Under the pieces are notes generated by a model that was not told where the DNA came from, made no database searches, and saw only the letters and a list, made by a program, of their open reading frames with translations. From the NCBI RefSeq assembly GCF_900110765.1, contig NZ_FOEO01000016.1:61568-125567 (forward strand): 64,000 nucleotides of DNA, given 5' to 3'. The position numbers and the translations under genes are program-made. The stretch is from Pseudomonas sp. NFACC02 (GTDB taxonomy: Bacteria > Pseudomonadota > Gammaproteobacteria > Pseudomonadales > Pseudomonadaceae). Shown here one piece after another: positions 9,553-20,014 of this stretch; the first letter of the stretch is position 1; every line of letters starts with the position of its first letter.

Positions 9553-11049
9553 ATGTTGCACAGTAAACCCCCATTACCCGACGCGCTGTATAGCGCCGCG
9601 CACGTGCGCGACCTCGACGCACGCTTGATCGCAGCGGGCACGCCTGGCTTCGATTTGATGCAGCGCGCGGCTCACGCAGCATGGCGAGCCTTGCGTCGGC
9701 GCTGGCCTGAAGCCCGGCAACTGACCGTGCTCGCGGGGCGCGGCAATAATGCGGGCGACGGCTATCTGATCGCCGCGTTGGCGCAGCGTGCGGGGTGGCA
9801 GGTTTCAGTCTTGGCCGTCGGCGACACTTGCGCCCTGACCGGCGATGCGGCGTCTGCCTATAAAGAAGCACAAAATGCGGGCGTCAATGTGCTGCCCTGG
9901 AGCCAACAACCGCTGGTTGGCATCCTCGTCGACGCGTTGTTGGGCACCGGCCTTAACGGCGACGTCCGTGAGCCGTATGCCAGCGCTATTGAGTGCATCA
10001 ACGACAGCGGCCTGCCGGTGTTGGCCGTCGATATCCCTTCGGGTCTGAGCGCGGACACCGGACGCACGCTGGGTGTGGCCGTTCGTGCCGACCTCACAGT
10101 GACGTTCATAGGCCTGAAGATCGGCCTGTTCACGGGCGACGCCCCCGACCTGGTCGGTGAATTAGTGTTCGACGATCTACAAGCCGATGCCGCGATTGTG
10201 GCGCAGACGCCGGTCAGCATTAAACGCCTCGATACGTTCAACCTGCCCAGGCTGGCACCTCGCCCGCGCACAGCGCACAAAGGGCTGTTTGGCCGAGTGC
10301 TGGTGGTGGGCGGCGATCTGGGATTTGGGGGCGCAGCGCTCCTGTCCACCGAAAGCACGCTGCGCTGCGGCGCGGGCATGGTCACCCTGGCGACACGCCC
10401 CGAGCACGTTTGCGCGGCCTTGACCCGTTTTCCCGAAGTCATGAGCGCGGGTATCTCTTCGGCTAACCAGTTGATGGCGTTGATCGAACCCGCCAGCGTT
10501 CTGGTGGTGGGGCCTGGGCTTGGGCAGCACAGTTGGGGGCGCAGTTTGCTGTCTGCTGTGGCCAATGCCGATCGCCCGCAAGTCTGGGACGCCGATGCGT
10601 TGAACCAACTGGCGGCCGGTTTCGTCCGTTTGCCGACCGGGTGTGTGATCACTCCGCATCCCGGTGAGGCGGCGCGTCTGCTGGGTGTCAGCACTCGGGA
10701 CATTCAGGCCGACCGTCCCGCATCTGCCGTGGCCCTCGCCAAAAAATACAACGCTGTCTGCGTACTCAAGGGCAGCGGCAGCCTGATTGCCAGTCCCGAC
10801 GGCGATCTGGCGCTGGCCGACCATGGACATCCAGCCATGGCGACTGGCGGATTGGGCGATGTGCTGTCTGGTGTGATCGGTGCCCTGATGGCGCAAAAGA
10901 TGCCCGCGTTCGATGCGGCCTGCCTTGGGGTGTGGTTGCACGCGCTGGCCGGAGAAAAATGCGGGGCCAGTGGCCGGGGGATGGCTGCCGCTGATCTGAT
11001 TCCTGTGATTCGTCAGCTTCTGGAGGAGCAACAACCGTGTCTGAGTTAA
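9553..11049 (+). CDS. nnr: Bifunctional NAD(P)H-hydrate epimerase / ADP-dependent NAD(P)H-hydrate dehydratase
   Basis: This metabolite-repair enzyme restores damaged NAD(P)H hydrates. The 498-residue protein fuses a YjeF_N epimerase domain (about 1-215; AGRGNNAGDGYLIAALAQ is the NAD(P)HX-binding loop) to a ribokinase-like dehydratase domain (about 225-490; HPGEAARLLG and ATGGLGDVLSGVIGAL). The E. coli YjeF is built the same way. Its 3' end overlaps tsaE by 13 nt, so the two are translationally coupled. It starts the long co-directional series nnr-tsaE-amiB-mutL-miaA-hfq-hflX. Confidence 0.96.
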   Translation: MLHSKPPLPDALYSAAHVRDLDARLIAAGTPGFDLMQRAAHAAWRALRRRWPEARQLTVLAGRGNNAGDGYLIAALAQRAGWQVSVLAVGDTCALTGDAASAYKEAQNAGVNVLPWSQQPLVGILVDALLGTGLNGDVREPYASAIECINDSGLPVLAVDIPSGLSADTGRTLGVAVRADLTVTFIGLKIGLFTGDAPDLVGELVFDDLQADAAIVAQTPVSIKRLDTFNLPRLAPRPRTAHKGLFGRVLVVGGDLGFGGAALLSTESTLRCGAGMVTLATRPEHVCAALTRFPEVMSAGISSANQLMALIEPASVLVVGPGLGQHSWGRSLLSAVANADRPQVWDADALNQLAAGFVRLPTGCVITPHPGEAARLLGVSTRDIQADRPASAVALAKKYNAVCVLKGSGSLIASPDGDLALADHGHPAMATGGLGDVLSGVIGALMAQKMPAFDAACLGVWLHALAGEKCGASGRGMAAADLIPVIRQLLEEQQPCLS

Positions 11050-11507
11050 CCCTGCATCTGGTGGGCGAAGAAGCCATGACGAGCTTTGGTGCACGGATTG
11101 CCCAGGTCACTGAAAGTAATGGGATTATTTTTCTGGAGGGCGATCTCGGCGCGGGCAAGACGACGTTGTCGCGCGGAATCATACGTGGATTGGGTCATAC
11201 TGGCGCGGTCAAAAGCCCGACATTCACCCTCGTAGAACCTTACGAAATCGGGAGAAATCGCGCGTATCACTTTGATCTTTACCGACTTGTTGATCCAGAA
11301 GAGCTAGAATTCCTCGGCATACGCGACTACTTCGAAGGGGACGCGCTCTGCCTGATCGAGTGGCCCGATCTTGGTGCAGGCTTTTTGCCAAAGCCTGACC
11401 TGATCATTACCATTAGGCCCCACGCGGAAGGTCGAGTGTTGACGCTGAGTCCGAAAAGCTCGCGCGGCGAGCAGTGGTGTGCCGCTTTGGCTTTGGAATT
11501 CAAATAG
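11037..11507 (+). CDS. tsaE: tRNA t6A biosynthesis ATPase TsaE
   Basis: TsaE is the small ATPase that cycles the TsaBD complex during N6-threonylcarbamoyladenosine formation at A37 of ANN-decoding tRNAs. The 156-residue protein has Walker A GDLGAGKTTLSRGI (about residues 36-49), the switch region KSPTFTLVEPY, and the Walker B-like YHFDLYRL. The start is GTG inside the end of nnr, with GGAGG 11 nt upstream in the nnr coding sequence. It ends 2 nt before my amiB start. Essential in most bacteria that have it. Confidence 0.96.
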   Translation: MSELTLHLVGEEAMTSFGARIAQVTESNGIIFLEGDLGAGKTTLSRGIIRGLGHTGAVKSPTFTLVEPYEIGRNRAYHFDLYRLVDPEELEFLGIRDYFEGDALCLIEWPDLGAGFLPKPDLIITIRPHAEGRVLTLSPKSSRGEQWCAALALEFK

Positions 11508-11509
11508 AT

Positions 11510-12949
11510 ATGGGGTTAGGTATGCGCATGCGCGCGCTGGTTACTGTGCTAGGACTGCTGCTGACGACATTGGCCGTCGACGCGTTGGCCGCTACACAGG
11601 TACGAAGTGTCCGCTTATGGCGTGCTCCGGATAACACCCGGCTGGTTTTCGACCTGTCCGGCCCGGTACAGCACAGCGTCTTCACCCTCCAGGCTCCGGA
11701 TCGTCTGGTGATCGATATCAACGGTGCGACGCTGGGCGGTTCGTTGAACATTCCAACGGCCAACACGCCGATTACCAGCATGCGCTCTGCACAGCGCACG
11801 CCGGATGACCTGCGGGTGGTGATCGACCTCAAAAAAGCCGTGACGCCGAAAAGTTTTACGCTGGCGCCGAACCAGCAATACGGCAATCGTCTGGTGGTTG
11901 ATCTGTACGACAACCCGGCTGATGCCAATCCGCCCCCGACCGTCGCCGATACCCCGGCAACCGTTGCGCCCGCCACCCCCGCGGTCCCGGTGAGCCCGTC
12001 CAAGCCTGAAATCAAACTGCCTCCTGTGCCTAACGGCAAACGCGACATCGTCGTGGTAGTCGATGCCGGACACGGCGGTGAAGACCCGGGCGCCTCCGGT
12101 GGTCGGGGCCAGAAAGAAAAGAACGTGGTGCTGTCGATCGCAAAAGAACTGCAGCGTCAGATCAACGCCGAAAAGGGCTACCGGGCCGAGCTGACGCGTA
12201 CCGGCGACTACTTCATTCCATTGCGTAAGCGCACCGAAATCGCCCGTGCCAAAGGCGCGGACCTCTTCGTGTCCATTCACGCTGACGCTGCGCCGTCCTC
12301 GGCAGCTTTCGGGGCTTCGGTGTTCGCGTTGTCGGATCGGGGCGCCACGTCAGAGACCGCGCGCTGGCTGGCCGACAGTGAAAACCGCTCCGACTTGATC
12401 GGTGGTGCGGGCGCGGTGAGCCTGGATGACAAGGACCGCATGCTGGCCGGTGTGCTCCTTGACCTGTCGATGACCGCCTCGCTGACCTCAAGCCTCAATG
12501 TCGGACAAAAGGTACTCACCAACATCGGACGGGTGACGTCGCTGCACAAGTCGCGGGTCGAACAGGCAGGTTTCATGGTGCTCAAGTCGCCGGATATCCC
12601 GTCGATTCTGGTAGAAACCGGGTTCATCTCCAATGCCGCAGAGGCCAACAAGCTAGAAGCTTCGAGCCATCAGCAGGCATTGGCGCGTTCCATTACCGCC
12701 GGTGTGAAGCAGTTCTTCCAGCAAAACCCGCCACAGGGCACCTACATTGCCTGGCTGCGTGACAACGGCAAGCTGGCCATGGGTGCACGCGAGCACACGG
12801 TTCGCCCCGGCGAGTCGCTGAGCATGATCGCGGTGCGTTACGACATGAGCATGGAGGCGTTGCGCTCAGCCAATAAACTCCGCTCCGACGAGCTGAAAAT
12901 CGGCCAGCAGCTCAGAATTCCAAGCGCGGAACTGGCGGGTGAGCCATGA
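11510..12949 (+). CDS. amiB: N-acetylmuramoyl-L-alanine amidase, AMIN-Amidase_3-LysM
   Basis: A periplasmic zinc amidase that removes the stem peptide from MurNAc during septum splitting. Order of parts: signal peptide ([20 protein letters not shown] ... ALA), an AMIN domain (about 25-140) that targets septal wall, a Pro/Thr-rich linker (about 145-175), Amidase_3 (about 185-410) with the zinc motif [12 protein letters not shown] and the catalytic ETGFISN, and a C-terminal LysM ([19 protein letters not shown] ... [10 protein letters not shown]). The C-terminal LysM marks AmiB rather than AmiA/C. Start is ATG 11510 or 11522; both leave the signal peptide intact. It overlaps mutL by ATGA. Confidence 0.94.
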   Translation: MGLGMRMRALVTVLGLLLTTLAVDALAATQVRSVRLWRAPDNTRLVFDLSGPVQHSVFTLQAPDRLVIDINGATLGGSLNIPTANTPITSMRSAQRTPDDLRVVIDLKKAVTPKSFTLAPNQQYGNRLVVDLYDNPADANPPPTVADTPATVAPATPAVPVSPSKPEIKLPPVPNGKRDIVVVVDAGHGGEDPGASGGRGQKEKNVVLSIAKELQRQINAEKGYRAELTRTGDYFIPLRKRTEIARAKGADLFVSIHADAAPSSAAFGASVFALSDRGATSETARWLADSENRSDLIGGAGAVSLDDKDRMLAGVLLDLSMTASLTSSLNVGQKVLTNIGRVTSLHKSRVEQAGFMVLKSPDIPSILVETGFISNAAEANKLEASSHQQALARSITAGVKQFFQQNPPQGTYIAWLRDNGKLAMGAREHTVRPGESLSMIAVRYDMSMEALRSANKLRSDELKIGQQLRIPSAELAGEP

Positions 12950-14931
12950 CCGACCTGCTACTCGATGAACAGGGCGTTGACGCGGGTCTGAACGCCGACA
13001 ACCCCGCCGCCCAAGCGGCGCGCATCCAGTTGCTCAGCCCGCGCCTGGCCAACCAGATTGCGGCGGGCGAAGTTGTGGAGCGCCCGGCGTCGGTGATCAA
13101 GGAGTTGCTTGAAAACAGCCTCGATTCGGGTGCGCGGCGCATCGATGTGGAGGTCGAACAGGCGGGCATCAAGTTGCTGCGCGTGCGCGACGACGGCGGC
13201 GGGATCTCCTCCGATGATCTGCCGCTGGCGTTGGCGCGACATGCCACCAGCAAGATTCGTGAGCTGGAAGACCTTGAACGGGTCATGAGCCTTGGCTTCC
13301 GTGGCGAAGCCCTGGCGTCGATCAGCTCGGTTGCACGTCTGACGCTGACCTCTCGTACCCGTGATGCCGACCAAGCCTGGCAGGTTGAAACCGAGGGCCG
13401 CGACATGGCGTCCCGCGTCCAGCCGGCTGCGCATCCGGTCGGGACCTCGGTGGAGGTGCGCGACCTGTTCTTCAATACGCCTGCGCGCCGCAAGTTTCTC
13501 AAGGCTGAAAAAACCGAATTCGATCATCTGCAGGAAGTGATCAAGCGCATGGCATTGGCGCGTTTCGACGTGGCCTTCCACCTGCGTCATAACGGCAAGA
13601 CCATCCTCAGCCTGCACGAGGCGCGTGATGACGTCGCCCGTGCGCGTCGGGTTTCAGCGGTCTGCGGTCCTGGTTTTCTTGAACAGGCGCTGCCCATCGA
13701 GGTTGAACGTAACGGGTTGAAACTGTGGGGCTGGGTGGGCTTGCCGACGTTCTCGCGCAGTCAGGCCGACCTTCAGTATTTCTTCGTCAACGGTCGTGCC
13801 GTTCGCGACAAACTGGTCGCACACGCTGTACGTCAGGCTTATCGAGATGTGCTCTTCAATGGGCGTCATCCGACCTTCGTTCTGTTTTTCGAAGTCGACC
13901 CGGCCGTCGTCGACGTCAATGTGCATCCGACCAAGCACGAAGTGCGCTTCCGTGATGGGCGTATGGTGCACGATTTCCTGTACGGCACACTCCACCGCGC
14001 GCTGGGTGATGTGCGTCCCGAGGATCAGTTGGCGGGCACGACATCGGTCACGGCGCTCGTGCGCCCGACCGGGCCGGAAGCCGGCGAATTCGGGCCGCAG
14101 GGCGAGATGCGTCTGGCAAACAATCTGCTGGAAACCCCGCAAGGTTCGGCCTGGAATCCGTCGTCTGACTCCGGTGCCGGAAGCGGGAGCGGGGCGGGTT
14201 ATCAGTATCAGTACACGCCCCGTCCCTCCACGATGCTGCCGATCGCCGAGGCGCAGGCCGCGTATCGCGAGTTCTTCGCACCCTTGCCCGGCACCCAGGC
14301 AAACCCCGTCGCAACGCCCGTCGCCTTGCCCGAGTCTCAGGGCGATGTTCCGCCACTGGGTTACGCGCTGGCGCAACTCAAGGGCATTTATATTCTTGCG
14401 GAGAACGCCCACGGCCTGGTGCTGGTGGACATGCACGCCGCCCATGAACGGATCATGTACGAGCGCCTTAAGGTCGCCATGGCCAGCGAAGGGCTGAGCG
14501 GTCAGCCGCTGCTGGTGCCTGAGTCGATCGCGGTGAGTCAGCGTGAAGCCGATTGCGCCGAAGAGCACATGGCGACCTTCCAGCAGTTGGGCTTCGAGCT
14601 GCAGCGTCTGGGTCCGGAGAGTCTTGCGATCCGGCAGATTCCCGCGTTGCTCAAGCAGGCCGAGGCCAATCGCTTGGTGCACGATGTGCTGGCTGACTTA
14701 ATGGAGTACGGCACCAGCGACCGCGTGCAGGCGCACATGAACGAACTGCTTGGCACGATGGCCTGTCACGGAGCAATCCGTGCCAACCGGCGTCTGGCAA
14801 TTCCGGAAATGAACGGTCTTCTGCGCGACATGGAAACCACCGAGCGCAGTGGTCAATGCAACCATGGGCGGCCGACCTGGACCCAGCTGGGCCTGGACGA
14901 TCTCGACAAACTGTTCCTGCGCGGTCGCTGA
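12946..14931 (+). CDS. mutL: DNA mismatch repair protein MutL
   Basis: MutL couples MutS mismatch recognition to strand incision. The 661-residue protein has an N-terminal GHKL ATPase (about 28-350; [23 protein letters not shown] and GFRGEAL motifs), a variable Gly/Ser/Pro linker (about 380-460), and a C-terminal dimerisation/endonuclease domain. The latter has [12 protein letters not shown], a variant of the DQHA(X)2E(X)4E metal-binding motif with Met for Gln, and [10 protein letters not shown] plus CNHGRP at the end. That is the set expected of a nicking MutL, as in P. aeruginosa. It is coupled to amiB upstream and to miaA downstream (TGATG). Confidence 0.97.
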   Translation: MTDLLLDEQGVDAGLNADNPAAQAARIQLLSPRLANQIAAGEVVERPASVIKELLENSLDSGARRIDVEVEQAGIKLLRVRDDGGGISSDDLPLALARHATSKIRELEDLERVMSLGFRGEALASISSVARLTLTSRTRDADQAWQVETEGRDMASRVQPAAHPVGTSVEVRDLFFNTPARRKFLKAEKTEFDHLQEVIKRMALARFDVAFHLRHNGKTILSLHEARDDVARARRVSAVCGPGFLEQALPIEVERNGLKLWGWVGLPTFSRSQADLQYFFVNGRAVRDKLVAHAVRQAYRDVLFNGRHPTFVLFFEVDPAVVDVNVHPTKHEVRFRDGRMVHDFLYGTLHRALGDVRPEDQLAGTTSVTALVRPTGPEAGEFGPQGEMRLANNLLETPQGSAWNPSSDSGAGSGSGAGYQYQYTPRPSTMLPIAEAQAAYREFFAPLPGTQANPVATPVALPESQGDVPPLGYALAQLKGIYILAENAHGLVLVDMHAAHERIMYERLKVAMASEGLSGQPLLVPESIAVSQREADCAEEHMATFQQLGFELQRLGPESLAIRQIPALLKQAEANRLVHDVLADLMEYGTSDRVQAHMNELLGTMACHGAIRANRRLAIPEMNGLLRDMETTERSGQCNHGRPTWTQLGLDDLDKLFLRGR

Positions 14932-15902
14932 TGAGTGCTCTCCCTCCGGCCATCTTCCTGATGGGGCCGACCGCCGCTGGCAAGACCGATCTGGCTATCG
15001 AGCTGACCAAGGTACTGCCTTGCGAACTGATCAGCGTCGATTCGGCGCTGGTTTATCGGGGCATGGACATCGGCACCGCCAAGCCGTCAAAAGCGCTTCT
15101 GGACAAGTATCCGCACCGCCTGATCGATATCCTCGATCCGTCCCAGAGCTATTCCGCTGCCGATTTTCGGACTGACGCGCTGCAGGCCATGGCCGAAATC
15201 ACCGCGCGGGGAAAAATTCCCCTTCTGGTGGGCGGCACCATGTTGTATTTCAAGGCTCTATTGGAGGGTCTGGCAGACATGCCGGCCGCCGATGCCCGGA
15301 TTCGTGCGCAACTGGAGGCTGAAGCGGTCAGTCGTGGCTGGCAGGCGTTGCACGATGAGTTGGCGAGTGTCGACCCGGTGTCGGCGGCCAGAATTCATCC
15401 CAACGATCCTCAGCGGCTGGTTCGTGCGCTGGAAGTGTATCGGGTCAGCGGGATGAGCATGACTGCGCATCGCGAGCAACAAAGTGTGCAAAGTGCTCAA
15501 GCTGGCGGTTCGGGGCGACATCAATTGCCCTATACTGTCGCAAATCTTGCGATCGCACCGACCGATCGCAAGGTACTGCATGACCGAATCGCGCTGCGTT
15601 TCAGACAAATGCTTGATGAAGGATTCGTTGAAGAAGTCGTGGCGTTACGTTCGAGGGGTGACCTGCACTCGAATTTACCGTCTATAAGAGCTGTAGGGTA
15701 TCGCCAGGTCTGGGACTATCTGGACGGCAAACTGACCCGGGACGAGATGCAGGAACGCGGCATCATCGCCACGCGTCAATTGGCCAAGAGACAGTTCACC
15801 TGGTTGCGAAGCTGGGAAGATTTACACTGGTTGGACAGCCTGGCTTACGACAATCTGCCACGCACCTTGAAATACCTGGGATCGGCCTCCATATTGAGCT
15901 GA
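14931..15902 (+). CDS. miaA: tRNA dimethylallyltransferase MiaA
   Basis: MiaA adds the isopentenyl group to A37 of UNN-reading tRNAs, the first step to ms2i6A, and affects translation of UUX-Leu-rich and stress mRNAs. The 323-residue protein has the P-loop [15 protein letters not shown] (about 10-24), the DMAPP/tRNA-site segments [19 protein letters not shown] and [19 protein letters not shown], and the C-terminal [12 protein letters not shown]. The start overlaps the mutL stop by one base. The next gene is hfq, 90 bp on, the usual gamma-proteobacterial miaA-hfq pair. Confidence 0.97.
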   Translation: MSALPPAIFLMGPTAAGKTDLAIELTKVLPCELISVDSALVYRGMDIGTAKPSKALLDKYPHRLIDILDPSQSYSAADFRTDALQAMAEITARGKIPLLVGGTMLYFKALLEGLADMPAADARIRAQLEAEAVSRGWQALHDELASVDPVSAARIHPNDPQRLVRALEVYRVSGMSMTAHREQQSVQSAQAGGSGRHQLPYTVANLAIAPTDRKVLHDRIALRFRQMLDEGFVEEVVALRSRGDLHSNLPSIRAVGYRQVWDYLDGKLTRDEMQERGIIATRQLAKRQFTWLRSWEDLHWLDSLAYDNLPRTLKYLGSASILS

Positions 15903-15992
15903 GTCCTTGCAATAGCCGTCTATCCTTGGGGGGTAACGGCCCAAGCCAATGTTTTTGAATTTATTCTATTGATCCTTAAAGGAGTGCGGCAC

Positions 15993-16253
15993 ATGTCAAA
16001 AGGGCATTCGCTACAAGACCCTTACCTGAACACTTTGCGTAAAGAAAAGGTTGGGGTTTCGATCTATCTGGTAAACGGTATCAAGCTGCAAGGCACGATC
16101 GAGTCCTTCGACCAGTTCGTTATTTTGCTGAAGAACACTGTCAGCCAAATGGTTTACAAGCACGCCATCTCCACCGTCGTTCCGGTTCGTCCTATTCGTC
16201 TGCCTAGCGCAACCGAATCCGACCAGGCTGACGCAGAGCCAGGTAACGCCTGA
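15993..16253 (+). CDS. hfq: RNA chaperone Hfq
   Basis: The 86-residue Sm-like protein forms a hexamer that pairs small RNAs with mRNAs and, in Pseudomonas, works with Crc in catabolite repression. Sm1 ([21 protein letters not shown]) and Sm2 ([10 protein letters not shown]) are intact, as is the proximal-face entry SLQDPYLN. The C-terminal tail is short, as in P. aeruginosa (82 aa) and unlike E. coli (102 aa). The start MSKGHSLQD at 15993 follows AAAGGAG; the in-frame ATG 24 nt earlier has no comparable site. Confidence 0.98.
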   Translation: MSKGHSLQDPYLNTLRKEKVGVSIYLVNGIKLQGTIESFDQFVILLKNTVSQMVYKHAISTVVPVRPIRLPSATESDQADAEPGNA

Positions 16254-16265
16254 TAGGAGTCTGCT

Positions 16266-17567
16266 TTGTTCTTTGAGCGCCACGGTGGTGGTGAGCGGGC
16301 AATCCTCGTTCATTTGGATGGTCAGGACCCTGAGGCGCGCGAAGATCCGCAGGAGTTCCGGGAGCTTGCTCTTTCGGCAGGTGCCGATATCGTCGCGTTT
16401 ATCAACGTGCCACGGCATCGGCCAACGGCCAAATATCTGGTGGGCAGCGGCAAGGTCGAAGAGTTGCGGGACCTGGTCAAAGCCGAAAAATCGGATATCG
16501 TCATTTTCAATCACGTCCTTACGCCCAGCCAGGAACGCAACCTTGAACGCGTGTTCGAGTGTCGCGTGCTTGACCGTACGGGCCTGATTCTCGACATCTT
16601 CGCCCAGCGGGCGCGTACTCATGAAGGCAAGTTGCAGGTCGAGCTGGCTCAGCTCGAGCACATGAGCACGCGTCTGGTTCGTGGCTGGACTCACCTTGAG
16701 CGTCAGGGCGGTGGTATCGGCTTGCGTGGTCCGGGTGAAACCCAGCTGGAAACGGACCGTCGCCTGTTGCGGGTTCGCCTGCGCCAGATCAAGGGGCGTC
16801 TCGAAAAAGTCCGTAGTCAGCGCGACCAGGCTCGCCGCGGTCGTTCTCGCGCCGACATTCCCACGGTGTCCATCGTGGGCTACACCAACGCCGGTAAATC
16901 GACCCTCTTCAATGCGGTGACCGATTCCGACGTCTACGCTGCTGACCAGTTGTTCGCAACGCTTGACCCGACATTGCGCCGTCTTGAGCTCGACGATCTG
17001 GGGCCGATCGTACTGGCCGACACCGTAGGCTTCATCCGTCATCTACCTCACAAGCTGGTCGAGGCCTTTCGGGCTACGCTCGAAGAGTCGAGTAACTCGG
17101 ACCTGCTGCTGCATGTCATCGACGCTCACGAGCCCGATCGCATGGAGCAGATCGAGCAAGTGATGGTGGTGCTCGGCGAGATCGGTGCGCAGGACTTGCC
17201 GATGCTGGAGGTCTATAACAAACTCGATTTGCTCGAGGGGGTCGAGCCTCAGATTCAACGCGATGCCGATGGCAAGCCGCAGCGGGTCTGGGTATCTGCT
17301 CGTGATGGTCGCGGTCTGGATTTGCTCAAGCAAGCCATTGCCGAGCTGTTGGGCAATGATCTGTTCGTTGGCACTTTGTGTCTGTCGCAACGCTTCGCCC
17401 GGCTGCGGGCCCAGTTTTTCCAACTGGGTGCGGTGCAGAGCGAAGAGCATGACGACGAGGGTCAAAGCCTGTTGGCAGTACGTCTACCCCGAGTTGAATT
17501 CAATCGCCTGGTGAGTCGCGAAGGACTGCAGCCGCTGGAATTCATCGAGCAACACACTTTGCAATAA
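16266..17567 (+). CDS. hflX: Ribosome-splitting GTPase HflX
   Basis: The 433-residue HflX GTPase splits stalled or hibernating 70S ribosomes under stress. It has the N-terminal HflX nucleotide-binding domain with the glycine-rich loop GGGIGLRGPGETQLETDRR (about 158-176), a coiled segment, then an Obg-like G domain with P-loop GYTNAGKSTLFN, DTVGFIRHLP (G3) and NKLDLL (G4). The start codon is TTG (MFFERHGGG), 12 nt after hfq and behind AGGAG, which may lower its translation relative to hfq. Co-transcription with hfq is expected. Confidence 0.96.
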   Translation: MFFERHGGGERAILVHLDGQDPEAREDPQEFRELALSAGADIVAFINVPRHRPTAKYLVGSGKVEELRDLVKAEKSDIVIFNHVLTPSQERNLERVFECRVLDRTGLILDIFAQRARTHEGKLQVELAQLEHMSTRLVRGWTHLERQGGGIGLRGPGETQLETDRRLLRVRLRQIKGRLEKVRSQRDQARRGRSRADIPTVSIVGYTNAGKSTLFNAVTDSDVYAADQLFATLDPTLRRLELDDLGPIVLADTVGFIRHLPHKLVEAFRATLEESSNSDLLLHVIDAHEPDRMEQIEQVMVVLGEIGAQDLPMLEVYNKLDLLEGVEPQIQRDADGKPQRVWVSARDGRGLDLLKQAIAELLGNDLFVGTLCLSQRFARLRAQFFQLGAVQSEEHDDEGQSLLAVRLPRVEFNRLVSREGLQPLEFIEQHTLQ

Positions 17568-17663
17568 AAGCCTGAAAAAGCGGTTGTGCTGCTTTGACAG
17601 GCATTCTGTAGCATTGGTCGGCGCGCCGCGGGCGCGTCTTTGCTTTATCAGATGGAGAGCGCT

Positions 17664-18848
17664 ATGGCTTGGAATGAGCCGGGTGGCAACTCGAATAATC
17701 AGGATCCTTGGGGTGGTAAGCGCAAGGGCGGCGACCGCAAGGGGCCACCAGATCTCGACGAGGCCTTCCGAAAGCTGCAGGAAAGCCTGAATGGGTTGTT
17801 CGGTGGTGGTAAGAAACGCAGTGGTGATGGCGGTGGCGGTGGCAGCGGCGGCGGTTCGGGCAAGGGCGGCGGTTTTGGCCTGCTCGGCATCGGTCTGGTC
17901 GTGCTGCTCGCCATCTGGCTCTACAACGCGATCTATGTGGTCGACGAGCAAGAGCAGGCGGTTGTGCTGCGTTTCGGCAAGTACTACGAAACAGTGGGGC
18001 CGGGTCTGAACATTTATTTCCCGCCATTCGATCGCAAGTACCTCGAAAACGTCACGCGTGAGCGTGCCTATAGCAAGCAGGGTCAGATGCTCACCGAAGA
18101 CGAAAACATCGTCGAGGTGCCGTTGACCGTGCAGTACAAGATCACCAACCTGCAGGATTTCGTGCTGAACGTCGATCAGCCTGAAGTCAGCCTGCAGCAC
18201 GCCACCGAAAGCGCGCTGCGTCATGTGGTCGGTTCGACCGCCATGGATCAGGTGCTGACCGAAGGTCGTGAGTTGATGGCCAGCGAGATCAAGGAGCGCC
18301 TGCAGCGTTTCCTCGACACCTATCGCACCGGTATCACCGTGACCCAGGTGAACGTACAAAGCGCTGCCGCGCCGCGTGAAGTTCAGGAAGCCTTCGATGA
18401 TGTGATCCGTGCCCGTGAAGACGAGCAGCGTTCACGCAACCAGGCCGAAACCTACGCCAACGGTGTGATTCCGGAAGCCCGTGGTCAGGCCCAGCGTATC
18501 GTCGAAGACGCCAACGGTTACCGTGACGAAGTGGTTTCTCGTGCCAAGGGTGAGGCGGATCGCTTTACCAAGTTGGTCGCCGAGTACCGCAAGGCACCAG
18601 AGGTTACTCGCGAGCGTCTGTACCTGGACACCATGCAGGAAGTCTTCAGCAACACCAGCAAGGTGCTCGTGACCGGTGACAAAGGTCAGAACAACCTGCT
18701 CTATCTGCCGTTGGACAAAATGATCGAAAGCAGTCGTAACGGTTCGGCATCGTCTGCGAGCGGTGCTGCGACCACCGTCGTCGATCCGGGCTCTCGGGCT
18801 GCGGACATGCAACAACAACGCGACACGCGCACTAGGGAGACTCGCTGA
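17664..18848 (+). CDS. hflK: FtsH protease modulator HflK
   Basis: With HflC it forms the large SPFH-family vault around the FtsH protease and limits its access to membrane substrates. The 394-residue protein has a Gly-rich, low-complexity cytoplasmic N-terminus (about 10-75; runs of Gly/Ser), one transmembrane helix (about 78-98, GLLGIGLVVLLAIWLYNAIY), and then the periplasmic SPFH domain beginning VDEQEQAVVLRFGKY. A long helical stretch follows (REVQEAFDDVIRAREDEQRS ... EADRF). ATG 17664 behind GGAG was preferred over the frame opening 24 nt upstream. The stop overlaps the hflC start (TGATG). Confidence 0.97.
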   Translation: MAWNEPGGNSNNQDPWGGKRKGGDRKGPPDLDEAFRKLQESLNGLFGGGKKRSGDGGGGGSGGGSGKGGGFGLLGIGLVVLLAIWLYNAIYVVDEQEQAVVLRFGKYYETVGPGLNIYFPPFDRKYLENVTRERAYSKQGQMLTEDENIVEVPLTVQYKITNLQDFVLNVDQPEVSLQHATESALRHVVGSTAMDQVLTEGRELMASEIKERLQRFLDTYRTGITVTQVNVQSAAAPREVQEAFDDVIRAREDEQRSRNQAETYANGVIPEARGQAQRIVEDANGYRDEVVSRAKGEADRFTKLVAEYRKAPEVTRERLYLDTMQEVFSNTSKVLVTGDKGQNNLLYLPLDKMIESSRNGSASSASGAATTVVDPGSRAADMQQQRDTRTRETR

Positions 18849-19717
18849 TGAGCAATAAATCTCTGGTTGCCCTGATTGTCTGTGTCGTATTGGCCGTTGT
18901 GGCGTGGAACAGCTTCTACATCGTTGCCCAGACCGAGCGCGCCGTGCTGCTGCAATTCGGTCGCGTGGTTGAGGCTGACGTACCGCCGGGTCTGCATGTC
19001 AAGGTTCCGTACGTGAACCAGGTGCGCAAATTCGACGGTCGCCTGCTGACGCTGGATGCGCCGACTCAGCGTTTCCTGACGCTGGAAAAGAAAGCCGTGA
19101 TGGTCGATGCCTATGCCAAGTGGCGCGTGAAGGACGCCGAGCGTTTCTACACCGCGACATCGGGTCTGAAGCAGATCGCCGACGAGCGTCTGTCGCGTCG
19201 TCTCGAATCGGGTCTGCGTGACCAGTTCGGTAAGCGCACCCTGCATGAAGCCGTGTCGGGAGAGCGTGATGCGCTGATGGCCGACATCACCGCTTCGCTG
19301 AACAAGATGGCCGAGAAAGAACTGGGCATCGAAGTCGTCGACGTTCGCGTCAAGGCGATCGACCTGCCGAAGGAAGTGAACCGCAGCGTCTTCGAACGTA
19401 TGAGTACCGAGCGTGAGCGTGAGGCTCGCGAGCATCGCGCCAAGGGTAACGAACTGGCAGAAGGCATTCGTGCCGACGCCGATCGTCAACGTCGCGTGCT
19501 GCTGGCCGAGGCGTATCGTGAGTCCGAGGAAGCGCGCGGTGACGGTGATGCGCAAGCCGCCGCGATCTATTCCAAGGCCTACGGTCAGGACCAGGAGTTC
19601 TATGCGTTTTATCGCAGCCTGCGCGCCTATCGTGAAAGCTTCGCCAACAAAAGTGACGTGATGGTGCTTGATCCAGGCAGCGAATTCTTCCGCTACCTGA
19701 ATAAAGCCAAACCGTAA
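18848..19717 (+). CDS. hflC: FtsH protease modulator HflC
   Basis: The partner of HflK in the FtsH-regulating complex. The 289-residue protein has an N-terminal signal-anchor helix (residues 5-23, SLVALIVCVVLAVVAWNSF), the SPFH core beginning VAQTERAVLLQFGRV, and a charged helical C-terminal half (ERMSTEREREAREHRAKGNELAEGIRADADRQ) like the coiled region of prohibitins. Its ATG overlaps the hflK stop by one base, so the two subunits are translated together. A terminator-like hairpin lies about 85 bp downstream, separating it from hisZ. Confidence 0.97.
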   Translation: MSNKSLVALIVCVVLAVVAWNSFYIVAQTERAVLLQFGRVVEADVPPGLHVKVPYVNQVRKFDGRLLTLDAPTQRFLTLEKKAVMVDAYAKWRVKDAERFYTATSGLKQIADERLSRRLESGLRDQFGKRTLHEAVSGERDALMADITASLNKMAEKELGIEVVDVRVKAIDLPKEVNRSVFERMSTEREREAREHRAKGNELAEGIRADADRQRRVLLAEAYRESEEARGDGDAQAAAIYSKAYGQDQEFYAFYRSLRAYRESFANKSDVMVLDPGSEFFRYLNKAKP

Positions 19718-19737
19718 TCGTCGACCGCAATTGAGCA

Positions 19738-19826
19738 CTCCGCCGGGCGGCAAAACTGTCCGGCGGGGTGATCGCACGCGAAAACGTGTGTATGATGCGG
19801 CAGCCGGGAAATTCCCGGCTTTTTTG
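19738..19826 (+). terminator. Hairpin and rho-independent terminator after hflC
   Basis: Two inverted repeats in series. The first, near 19739-19766 (CCGCCGG ... CCGGCGG), has no T-run. The second, 19803-19826 (GCCGGGAA-att-CCCGGC followed by T6), is a proper intrinsic terminator. The rest of the gap to hisZ (19827-20014) shows no gene I can support. No match to the small DUF2065 membrane protein found at this point in other genomes (E. coli yjeT, Pseudomonas PA4940 position) is visible. Confidence 0.8.
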
Positions 19827-20014
19827 CGTCTACACGATTGATTGGCCGTGGCGTGTTCCGTGCGCGGCAGTTTTTTCGAGGACAGTGTTGGCGAAGCTGC
19901 GGCGCGTCTTGTTCGGGATCAATGCCCTTGCAGGCGTTCGTCGGGCTCAACGCTGTCTGCTTCACTCAAGGCTTGCCCGAGGGTTGGCCGCCCGGATCAT
20001 AGGGGAAAGGCGTA

